Shown here piece after piece: positions 1 through 5,245 of a DNA stretch of 5,467 nt (the stretch's first letter is position 1; each line of letters opens with the position of its first letter). The notes under the pieces are model-generated. The model was given only the letters and a program-made list of their open reading frames with translations. It did not search any database and was not told the origin of the DNA. The translations under genes and the position numbers were made by a program. Source of the stretch: Tannerella sp. oral taxon 808 (lineage in GTDB: Bacteria > Bacteroidota > Bacteroidia > Bacteroidales > Tannerellaceae); NCBI GenBank assembly GCA_002890585.1, contig MIQB01000119.1:1-5467 (forward strand). The letters are read 5' to 3'.

Positions 1-451
1 TCATATAATTAGCCGAACACTCTTTTGTTATTATATGAGCCTCATATAATTAGCCGAATGCTCTTTTGTTATTATATGAGCCTCATATAATTAGCCGAAC
101 ACTCTTTTGTTATTATATGAGCCTCATATAATTAGCCGAATGCTCTTTTGTTATTATATGAGCCTCATATAATTAGCCGAACACTCTTTTGTTATTATAT
201 GAGCCTCATATAATTAGCCGAATGCTCTTTTGTTATTATATGAGCCTCATATAATTAGCCGAATGCTCTTTTGTTATTATATGAGCCTCATATAATTAGC
301 CGAATGCTCTTTTGTTATTATATGAGCCTCATATAATTAGCCGAACACTCTTTTGTTATTATATGAGCCTCATATAATTAGCCAAATGCTCTTTTGTTAT
401 TATATGAGCCTCATATAATTAGCCGAATACTTTTTTGTTATTACGAGAGCC
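1..451. repeat. 41-bp tandem repeat array, 11 units, each with a 9-bp dyad
   Basis: Units begin at 1, 42, 83, 124, 165, 206, 247, 288, 329, 370 and 411, exactly 41 bp apart. Within a unit, bases 1-9 (TCATATAAT) are the perfect reverse complement of bases 30-38 (ATTATATGA), separated by a 20-nt loop and followed by a GCC linker. Across unit junctions the same arms face each other over only the 3-nt GCC, so two alternative dyads exist. Units differ mainly at bases 18-19: CA in those at 1, 83, 165 and 329, TG in the others except the last. The unit at 370 also has G15A. The last unit is degenerate and has lost its right arm. Units are about 32% GC, against clearly GC-rich genes nearby. All frames examined are interrupted by stops, so it is non-coding. 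The array is cut by the window edge, so its true copy number is unknown. It is not CRISPR: the intervals between dyads are near-identical. Confidence 0.97.
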
Positions 452-482
452 TCTTTTTCGTTCGTTGACGATCAATTATGCC

Positions 483-602
483 CTATCTGCGCCCCAACAA
501 GCCGGGCGTCGGCCGGTTCGCCCCTACATTTGTGCCCCTACACATAACTACCCTGTAACTACCGTGGGCAAAGCCTACATAACTACTTCTTACTACTTCT
601 TA
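483..602 (-). repeat. decayed REP-like / TAACTACC intergenic repeat upstream of glmM
   Basis: This GC-rich stretch resembles, in reverse orientation, the 39-bp repeat at 3871-4010. A stem CGCCC (490-494) / GGGCG (504-508) encloses a loop containing ACAAG. It is followed by GCCCCTAC (520-527), a second CCCCTAC (535-541), and two TAACTACC copies near 546 and 555. It ends with a 10-bp direct repeat (581-590 and 591-600, AACTACTTCT / TACTACTTCT) that runs directly into the glmM start codon. Copies are imperfect, so I read it as an old, partly eroded member of the family. The rest of the 452-601 gap holds no gene that I can support. Confidence 0.6.
525..532 (+). promoter_or_regulatory. candidate -7 promoter box for glmM (TACATTTG)
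   Basis: TACATTTG matches the Bacteroidota -7 consensus TAnnTTTG and would give a leader of roughly 60 nt before glmM. No convincing -33 TTTG box is seen at the usual 19-21 bp upstream, and the box lies inside repeat-derived sequence, so this is a weak candidate. Confidence 0.3.
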
Positions 603-1993
603 TGACACTGATCAAATCCATTTCTGGCATCCGCGGCACCATCGGCGGCGGGCCGGACGAGGGGCTGAACCCCCTCTCTATCGTGAAGTTTACGGCGGCC
701 TACGCCACGTTTATCCGCCGGCGATCGACTGCGGGGCAGAAGAATCGCATCGTCGTCGGGCGCGACGCCCGCATGTCTGGGCCAATGGTGAAAAACATCG
801 TCACGGGCACGCTCATGAGCATGGGCTTCGACGTGGTAGACATCGATCTGGCCACGACGCCCACCACGGAGCTGGCCGTCACGAACGAGCTGGCGTGCGG
901 TGGCATCATCCTCACCGCAAGCCATAACCCGAAGCAGTGGAACGCGCTGAAGCTGCTCAACGAACGCGGCGAGTTCCTCAGCGCCGAAGACGGGCAGGAG
1001 GTGCTGCGACTGGCCGCGGAGGAGGCATTCACCTTCGTGCCGGTCGAGGAGTTAGGGCGGGTGATCACGGACAACCGATACAAGGAGCGCCACATCTCGC
1101 GTGTGCTGGCGCTCGACCTCGTCGACGTGGAGGCCATCCGCGCGGCCAACTTCCGCGTGGCCATCGACTGTGTGAACTCCGTCGGCGGCATGGTCATCCC
1201 TGACCTGCTCTATGCCTTAGGCGTCCGGGAGATTTTCAAGTTGCACTGCAACCCGCACGGTAACTTCTCGCATAACCCCGAACCGCTGCCGGAGCACCTG
1301 ACGGAGATCTCCACCCTGATGCGCCATGCGCGGGCCGACGTGGGCTTCGTTGTCGATCCGGATGTGGACAGGCTGGCCATCGTCTGCGAGAACGGGGAGA
1401 TGTTTGGCGAGGAGTATACGCTTGTGGCGGTGAGCGATTATGTGCTGTCGCACACGCCGGGCAACACGGTGAGCAACCTCAGTTCGACGCGTGCGCTGCG
1501 CGATGTGACGGAGCAGCATGGCGGGCAGTATGCCGCATCGGCCGTGGGCGAGGTGAACGTGGTGGAGAAGATGAAGGAGACGGGCGCTGTGATCGGCGGC
1601 GAGGGCAACGGTGGCGTGATCTATCCGGCCCTGCATTACGGTCGCGACGCGCTTGTGGGCATCGCGCTCTTCCTGACGCTGCTGGCCAAAAAGAAAATAA
1701 AGGTGAGCGAGCTGCGGGCTACCTATCCGGCGTACTTCATCTCTAAGCAGCGCGTAGAGCTGACGCCGGGCATCAACGTGGACGCCATCTTGGACGACGT
1801 GAAGCGTCGCTTCGCCGGCGAGCAGGTGACGGACATCGACGGGGTGAAGATCGACTTCGCCGACCGGTGGGTGCACCTGCGCCGCAGCAACACTGAGCCC
1901 ATCATCCGTGTTTATGCCGAGGCACGCACCAAGGCAGAGGCCGACGCGTTAGGCCGCGAGTTGATCGACATAATTAAAGGGAGCAAGGCGTGA
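602..1993 (+). CDS. glmM: phosphoglucosamine mutase (alpha-D-phosphohexomutase family)
   Basis: Predicted to interconvert glucosamine-6-phosphate and glucosamine-1-phosphate in the cytoplasm, the step before UDP-GlcNAc synthesis for peptidoglycan and LPS. The 463-residue length fits the four-domain phosphohexomutase fold. Visible motifs: SGIRG (8-12) at the N-terminus; active-site loop TASHNP (105-110) with Ser107 as the phosphorylated residue; metal-binding DPDVDR (252-257); sugar-binding loop GEGNGG (333-338); and the phosphate-binding RRSNTEP..RVYAE (427-440). The GEGNGG loop differs from GEESGH of the E. coli-type enzyme and resembles archaeal-type GlmM, which is also how Bacteroidota homologues are usually classified. 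The ATG at 602 leads directly into the conserved start; no Shine-Dalgarno is present. The stop overlaps the possible GTG start of the methyltransferase gene, suggesting one transcript. Phosphomannomutase or phosphoglucomutase activity cannot be excluded from sequence. Confidence 0.93.
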   Translation: MTLIKSISGIRGTIGGGPDEGLNPLSIVKFTAAYATFIRRRSTAGQKNRIVVGRDARMSGPMVKNIVTGTLMSMGFDVVDIDLATTPTTELAVTNELACGGIILTASHNPKQWNALKLLNERGEFLSAEDGQEVLRLAAEEAFTFVPVEELGRVITDNRYKERHISRVLALDLVDVEAIRAANFRVAIDCVNSVGGMVIPDLLYALGVREIFKLHCNPHGNFSHNPEPLPEHLTEISTLMRHARADVGFVVDPDVDRLAIVCENGEMFGEEYTLVAVSDYVLSHTPGNTVSNLSSTRALRDVTEQHGGQYAASAVGEVNVVEKMKETGAVIGGEGNGGVIYPALHYGRDALVGIALFLTLLAKKKIKVSELRATYPAYFISKQRVELTPGINVDAILDDVKRRFAGEQVTDIDGVKIDFADRWVHLRRSNTEPIIRVYAEARTKAEADALGRELIDIIKGSKA

Positions 1994-1995
1994 CG

Positions 1996-2529
1996 ATGCG
2001 CAAGCTGAAGGTCACGGAGCTGGGCCGACTGACACCGGAGGAGTACCGCGCGAGCGAGAAGTTGCCCGTCGTGGTGGTGCTCGACGAGGTGCGGAGTCTG
2101 AACAACGTCGGGTCGGTGTTTCGCACGGCCGACGCGTTCCGTTTGGAGGGCGTTTGGCTGTGTGGCATCACGGCCACGCCGCCGCATGCGGAGATCCACA
2201 AGACGGCGCTCGGGGCAGAGGAGACCGTCGAGTGGCGGTATTATAAGGATACGCTCGAGGCCATCGAGGCGTTGCGACGCGAGGGGTATGTGATCTGCGC
2301 CTTGGAGCAGGCCGAGGGCAGCGTCTCGTTAGCGGAGTTTCAGCCCGAGCGCGGACGGAAGTACGCCGTTGTGGTGGGGCACGAGGTGAAAGGTGTCAGC
2401 CAGCGCGTCGTCGACCGTTCGGACGTATGCATAGAAATCCCGCAGCGCGGCACGAAGCATTCGCTCAATGTGTCCGTCGCTGCGGGAATCGTTCTGTGGG
2501 AATTCTTCCGGGGGTTAACCCCGCTTTAA
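1996..2529 (+). CDS. TrmH/SpoU-family RNA 2'-O-ribose methyltransferase
   Basis: A 177-residue SPOUT-superfamily methyltransferase predicted to transfer methyl from S-adenosylmethionine to a ribose 2'-OH in tRNA or rRNA; the exact target is not deducible. All three SpoU motifs are present: motif 1 NNVGSVFRTADAF (36-48) with the catalytic-type Arg43, motif 2 VVVGHEVKGV (125-134) with Glu130, and motif 3 IPQRGTKHSLNVSVAAGI (148-165) forming the knotted cofactor pocket. It is a compact catalytic domain without the N-terminal L30e-like domain of RlmB-type enzymes. Start choice is open. GTG at 1990 forms a GTGA overlap with the glmM stop and lies 6 nt after AAAGGGAG (1976-1983); ATG at 1996 gives MRKLK, which is how I recall Bacteroides relatives beginning, and is preferred here. 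It is probably co-transcribed with glmM, though no functional link is obvious. Confidence 0.92.
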   Translation: MRKLKVTELGRLTPEEYRASEKLPVVVVLDEVRSLNNVGSVFRTADAFRLEGVWLCGITATPPHAEIHKTALGAEETVEWRYYKDTLEAIEALRREGYVICALEQAEGSVSLAEFQPERGRKYAVVVGHEVKGVSQRVVDRSDVCIEIPQRGTKHSLNVSVAAGIVLWEFFRGLTPL

Positions 2530-2548
2530 ATGGCGTTTAAATAGCGCC
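2511..2548. terminator. possible bidirectional terminator at convergent gene ends
   Basis: The two convergent stop codons are only 7 bp apart. A perfect 12-bp palindrome GGGGTTAACCCC (2511-2522) lies in the last codons of the methyltransferase gene. A second small stem, GGCG (2532-2535) / CGCC (2545-2548), overlaps the end of the DUF4294 gene. Neither has a real U-tract, so intrinsic termination is only suggested by position. Confidence 0.25.
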
Positions 2549-3172
2549 GCATTGCACAAGTAGCACGACTCGTTCGGTAAGGGCATCCTTGCCGTTCGGG
2601 TCGTACTTCGTTTTAAGGCTGGCGCCGAACATGCCAGCGAAGAGGTTCCAGAAGCCGGCGCGGAAAGTACCCAAGTAGGCCTTCGCGAGGTTGTAACTCG
2701 ACTGGTGGCATTCGCGGTCGACGAGCTTGATGAGCAGCTTGCCCTGCGAGAGGGTGAGCTTCTTCAGTTCCGGTTTGTACTGCGCGTAGAGCTCCTTCTC
2801 CATACGTTTCAGGTGTGCCTTCTTCGCCTTCTCATCCGGGAGCGTTTCGATGTATTCATACGTCTCGATCAGCGTCTCGTAGACCATGCGGGCGTAGGGT
2901 AAGGTGCGCTTCACGTCGCGTACGAGCTTGGCGTACTGCTGCCGTTCCTTTTCGCTCTTGAACTTCAGTTCGGGGAAGACGTAAACCGTCGGCAGGTACA
3001 CATGTGGGATGGTGTCGCCGTTCTCCACCGTGGCTAAGGCGCATCCGTCGGGGATGATGATGCGTATGCGCTTCGTGCCCGTGTCGATCGTCAGCCGCTG
3101 CTGAGCAGCGACGCTCGTGGCGAAACCGAGTAGGGCAAGCAGGGTGAGGATGGCGTATCTGCAACGATTCAT
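2537..3172 (-). CDS. secreted DUF4294-family protein
   Basis: A 211-residue protein of unknown function that matches my recollection of DUF4294, a family largely confined to Bacteroidota. A Sec signal peptide is clear: a positively charged start, hydrophobic residues about 7-20, and likely cleavage after VAA at 23, giving a periplasmic protein. Family-like features follow: GDTIP (52-56) and LPTVYVFPELKFKSEKERQQY (60-80, a GDTIP-strand then charged helix); a long Lys/Glu-rich helical stretch (about 75-140); KKLTLSQGKLLIKLVDRE (137-154); and LKTKYDP (186-192) near the C-terminus. No catalytic motif is recognised. It starts 13 bp after the cyclophilin stop and has a good ribosome-binding site, so the two are probably one operon and both act in the envelope. 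A folding-related role is guesswork from that context. Confidence 0.85.
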   Translation of the reverse strand: MNRCRYAILTLLALLGFATSVAAQQRLTIDTGTKRIRIIIPDGCALATVENGDTIPHVYLPTVYVFPELKFKSEKERQQYAKLVRDVKRTLPYARMVYETLIETYEYIETLPDEKAKKAHLKRMEKELYAQYKPELKKLTLSQGKLLIKLVDRECHQSSYNLAKAYLGTFRAGFWNLFAGMFGASLKTKYDPNGKDALTERVVLLVQCGAI

Positions 3173-3179
3173 GGCGGTG

Positions 3180-3185
3180 TCCTTT
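3180..3185 (-). promoter_or_regulatory. ribosome-binding site of the DUF4294 gene
   Basis: Read on the minus strand, AAAGGA lies 7 nt before the ATG at 3172 and directly follows the cyclophilin stop codon (3186-3188). It is the best Shine-Dalgarno-like site in the window and suggests translational coupling of the two genes. Confidence 0.5.
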
Positions 3186-3857
3186 TTAATCTTCGACGAT
3201 CTTCATCGACCGGATGACCACGTTTTCGCGTGGGCGATCCGTAGCGGGATCGGTGGGCACGACTTGGATGCTGTCCACCACGTCCATGCCGCTCACCACT
3301 TCGCCGAAGACGGTGTAGGCGTTGTCAAGGTGCGGCGTGCCGCCCTCGGTCATGTAGACTTTGCGCTGCTCGGGCGTGTATTTGATGTGCTTGCTCTGCT
3401 CCATCTTGTCTAAGCCCTCGGCCGTGAACTTCTTGCCTTCGACGATGTAGAAATGTGCGGCCGACGAGGCTCGTTCAGGGTTTACGTCGTCTCCCTCGCG
3501 CGCTGCGGCCACTTGCCCACGCTTGTGATACAGCTTTGGGAAGACGATCTCGGCTGGCACGGTGTAGTCCAAGTCGCCTTCGCCCACGGGCTGGTCGAGC
3601 GGGGCATTCTTGGCCTTCACGTCGCCCGCCTGGATCATGAAGTCCTTGATCACGCGGTGGAAGAGCACGCCGTCGTATTGGTGCTCCTTCACGAGCTTGA
3701 TGAAGTTATCGCGATGGCGGGGCGTTTCGTTGTACAGTTTGATGGTGATCAGACCCTTGTTGGTGTCGATCGCCACTTTCGTTTCTTTCTCTTGCGCCGA
3801 TGCTCCGAGCGCATAGAGGCCGCATAGCAGGGCGGCTAATACCATTCTTTTCATCAT
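3186..3857 (-). CDS. secreted cyclophilin-type peptidyl-prolyl cis-trans isomerase
   Basis: Predicted to catalyse cis-trans isomerisation of peptide bonds before proline in exported proteins. The 223-residue product has a signal peptide (residues 1-21, ending GASA before QEKE; no lipobox) and one cyclophilin domain. The core motif FHRVIKDFMIQAGD (66-79) retains the catalytic residues equivalent to human CypA Arg55, Phe60, Met61 and Gln63 as Arg68, Phe73, Met74 and Gln76. SSAAHFYIV (131-139) and HLDNAYTVFGEVVSGMDVVD (176-195) complete the barrel. By alignment, CypA Gln111 becomes His135, Trp121 becomes His176 and His126 becomes Tyr181; loss of the Trp usually predicts weak cyclosporin binding. 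A charged insertion (about 141-172) lies between the two motifs, as I recall for Bacteroidota cyclophilins. Two tandem ATGs (3857 and 3854) are equally possible starts. It is probably first gene of an operon with the DUF4294 gene. Confidence 0.93.
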   Translation of the reverse strand: MMKRMVLAALLCGLYALGASAQEKETKVAIDTNKGLITIKLYNETPRHRDNFIKLVKEHQYDGVLFHRVIKDFMIQAGDVKAKNAPLDQPVGEGDLDYTVPAEIVFPKLYHKRGQVAAAREGDDVNPERASSAAHFYIVEGKKFTAEGLDKMEQSKHIKYTPEQRKVYMTEGGTPHLDNAYTVFGEVVSGMDVVDSIQVVPTDPATDRPRENVVIRSMKIVED

Positions 3858-3870
3858 GTCTTAAAGCTAA

Positions 3871-4010
3871 GTAGTTAGAGGTAGTATGGGCGGGCACAAG
3901 GCTCGCCCGGTAGTTAGGGGTAGTAGGGGCGCCCCTTGTGGGCGCCTGGTAGTTAGGGGTAGTAGGGGCGCCTCTTGTGGGCGCCCGGTAGTTAGAGGTA
4001 GTAGGGGTAG
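3871..4010 (+). repeat. 39-bp tandem repeat of GTAG + hairpin modules (REP-like)
   Basis: Three full 39-bp units (3871-3909, 3910-3948, 3949-3987) and a partial fourth (3988-4010). Each opens with GTAGTTAG(A/G)GGTAGTA and then a GC-rich hairpin. In units 2 and 3 the stems are 7 perfect base pairs around loops containing CTTGT; unit 1 has an 8-bp stem with one G-T wobble around ACAAG. A GTAG tetranucleotide just 5' of a GC-rich palindrome is the hallmark of REP sequences recognised by RAYT (TnpA_REP) proteins. That assignment is inference, since no RAYT gene is in the window. The repeat lies just upstream of the cyclophilin gene and could lie in its leader. Confidence 0.9.
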
Positions 4011-4015
4011 TCCAT

Positions 4016-4038
4016 GAGAAATAAGAGAGAGCCTCTCT
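4016..4038 (-). terminator. weak candidate terminator of the nucleotidyltransferase gene
   Basis: On the minus strand, AGAGAG, loop GCT and CTCTCT (4038-4024) form a 6-bp stem followed by TATTTCTC, about 40 nt after the stop codon at 4078. Stem GC content and U-tract are modest. Confidence 0.35.
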
Positions 4039-4077
4039 ACTTCTGACTACCCTATAACTACTTCTGACTACCTCTTA
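4037..4077. repeat. 15-bp direct repeat, TAACTAC family
   Basis: CTACTTCTGACTACC occurs at 4037-4051 and again at 4058-4072, joined by CTATAA. Positions 4055-4077 match 580-602, just before the glmM start, at 21 of 23 bases, so the same element family flanks two unrelated genes. It abuts the stop codon of the nucleotidyltransferase gene (4078-4080). Confidence 0.8.
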
Positions 4078-4986
4078 TTATTTGAACAATCCCGTGGCGG
4101 GATATTCTCCTGCGTTGGTCAGGGCGCGGAGGCGGCTGACCACCTCGGGGCGGTCTTGCGAGTAGGTGACGCCGAACCACTCGGACGTGGTGTCGAGCAC
4201 ACGGACACGCGCCGTGCCACGGGTGATCAGTTCGTTCACCGCCCACGGGATGTAATACTCCGCGCGCTCGTCCTTGGCGTGCTCCGCGAGGAAGCGGCGG
4301 AAGTAGACCTCCGTGTGCGCGAAATAGTCAGGCGTGAAGCCCCACATATTCATCGAGACGGGCGTGTCGTCGGGCAGCGTGTGCTGCGCGCCCTCGTCGT
4401 CGGTGAAGCGGACGCGGCCGTCTACGCGGGCGATGGCTGTGCGCTCCACGATGCCCGTTAGGTAGCCCTTGGCATCGGTAGAGCAGACGCCGCGCGAGAC
4501 CGTCCCGCTTGGGCTGAGCGTGTTGCCCACGCGGAAGCCGACCATGCAGTAGTCGCCCTGCCTGCCCTCAGCCTCAGAGAGTGCGCGGGCCAGCGTGGCG
4601 AAGCTGTCACGACCGTAGAAGTCGTCGGCATTGATCACGGCGAAGGGTTCGTGGATGGTGTGGCGGGCCATCCAGATGGCGTGGTTCGTGCCCCAGGGCT
4701 TGGTGCGCCCCGGCGGGCAGGTGAAGCCCTCAGGCAGGTCGTCCATCGATTGAAAGACGACATCGGTGGGGATGTGGCCGGCGTAGCGCGACAGTACGCG
4801 GGCGCGGAAGTCGGCCTCGAAATCGTGTCGGATGACAAACACGACGCGCCCGAAGCCTGCGCGTGCGGCGTCGAAGACGGAGTAGTCCATGATCGTCTCG
4901 CCGTCTGGCCCGACGCCGTCTAACTGTTTCAGACCTCCGTAGCGGCTGCCCATGCCGGCAGCCAGTATGCATAAGGTGGGTGTCAT
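4078..4986 (-). CDS. sugar-nucleotidyltransferase-like protein (NTP_transferase fold)
   Basis: A 302-residue cytoplasmic protein with the GT-A-like nucleotidyltransferase fold, likely activating a sugar phosphate with an NTP; the substrate cannot be read from sequence. The N-terminal signature LAAGMGSRYGGLKQ (8-21) is the nucleotide-binding loop with Lys20. NADDFYGRDSF (119-129) supplies the Asp pair for metal and nucleotide. GTVSRGVC (161-168), SMNMWGF (211-217) and WFGVTY (270-275) match my memory of Bacteroidota homologues of nearly the same length. The frame stays open for 52 more codons upstream to 5142, but that part is low-complexity, overlaps a repeat and lacks family similarity; the ATG at 4986 begins MTPTLCILAAG, directly at the conserved start. 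No Shine-Dalgarno is seen. It is separated from the cyclophilin gene by 220 bp of repeats and is probably transcribed on its own. Confidence 0.88.
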   Translation of the reverse strand: MTPTLCILAAGMGSRYGGLKQLDGVGPDGETIMDYSVFDAARAGFGRVVFVIRHDFEADFRARVLSRYAGHIPTDVVFQSMDDLPEGFTCPPGRTKPWGTNHAIWMARHTIHEPFAVINADDFYGRDSFATLARALSEAEGRQGDYCMVGFRVGNTLSPSGTVSRGVCSTDAKGYLTGIVERTAIARVDGRVRFTDDEGAQHTLPDDTPVSMNMWGFTPDYFAHTEVYFRRFLAEHAKDERAEYYIPWAVNELITRGTARVRVLDTTSEWFGVTYSQDRPEVVSRLRALTNAGEYPATGLFK

Positions 4987-4993
4987 ATAATAG

Positions 4994-5049
4994 GTAGTTA
5001 TGCGGCCTTTGTCCGCGGTGGTAGGGGCGGATCTCTTAGTGCTCGCCCG
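4994..5049 (+). repeat. decayed REP-like copy upstream of the nucleotidyltransferase gene
   Basis: Two GTAG-led hairpins are recognisable. GTAGTTA (4994-5000) precedes GCGG (5002-5005) / CCGC (5013-5016) around a loop with CTTTGT. GTAG (5021-5024) precedes GGGCG (5025-5029) / CGCCC (5044-5048). The order and loop match the array at 3871-4010 but spacing has drifted. It lies in the presumed leader of the nucleotidyltransferase gene. Confidence 0.55.
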
Positions 5050-5063
5050 AGGATTACAGCGGC

Positions 5064-5071
5064 CAAAAGTA
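5064..5071 (-). promoter_or_regulatory. candidate -7 promoter box of the nucleotidyltransferase gene
   Basis: The minus strand reads TACTTTTG, a full match to the Bacteroidota TAnnTTTG box, about 78 bp upstream of the ATG at 4986. No clear -33 TTTG is present, so support is limited. If used, the transcript starts downstream of the 52-codon upstream extension, favouring the short start. Confidence 0.35.
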
Positions 5072-5112
5072 GAGATTGGCATAAATCGAGAATAGGTAAG
5101 GGGGCGCATCGC

Positions 5113-5156
5113 CCTATATAACGGGATTTCGACGTGGGGCAATGCATTTATATAGG
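5113..5156. repeat. 9-bp perfect inverted repeat
   Basis: CCTATATAA (5113-5121) and TTATATAGG (5148-5156) are exact reverse complements over a 26-bp spacer. The AT core recalls the arms of the 41-bp array, but the sequence is not the same. It could be an operator or chance in AT-rich sequence. Confidence 0.4.
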
Positions 5157-5214
5157 TATGGGGCTCCCTTGCATGTACTCTGCGCCGAGAGCCTATCTAT
5201 CTGAATGGAAGAAT

Positions 5215-5245
5215 GTTACCTGTAATGTAAAAGGGAATAGGTAAC
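5215..5245. repeat. 7-bp inverted repeat GTTACCT / AGGTAAC
   Basis: Perfect arms at 5215-5221 and 5239-5245 flank a 17-bp spacer, and a further TTAGGTAA follows at 5248-5255. This could be an operator-like site; no regulator gene is visible nearby. Confidence 0.35.

Noticed and set aside
1..451. CRISPR array
   Set aside because: The intervals between palindromes are nearly identical to one another, so there are no unique spacers, and no cas gene is present.
444..460. Intrinsic terminator at the array edge
   Set aside because: There is a five-T run but the preceding stem is only about 3 bp, too weak to call.
1217..1876. Long minus-strand open frame inside glmM
   Set aside because: It is a shadow of the glmM coding frame in GC-rich DNA; its product is His/Arg-rich with no recognised domain.
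4651..4923. Plus-strand open frame opposite the nucleotidyltransferase gene
   Set aside because: It is a shadow of a gene with clear conserved motifs on the other strand.
4987..5142. 52-codon N-terminal extension of the nucleotidyltransferase
   Set aside because: It overlaps a REP-like repeat and a candidate promoter, and the conserved family start is the ATG at 4986.
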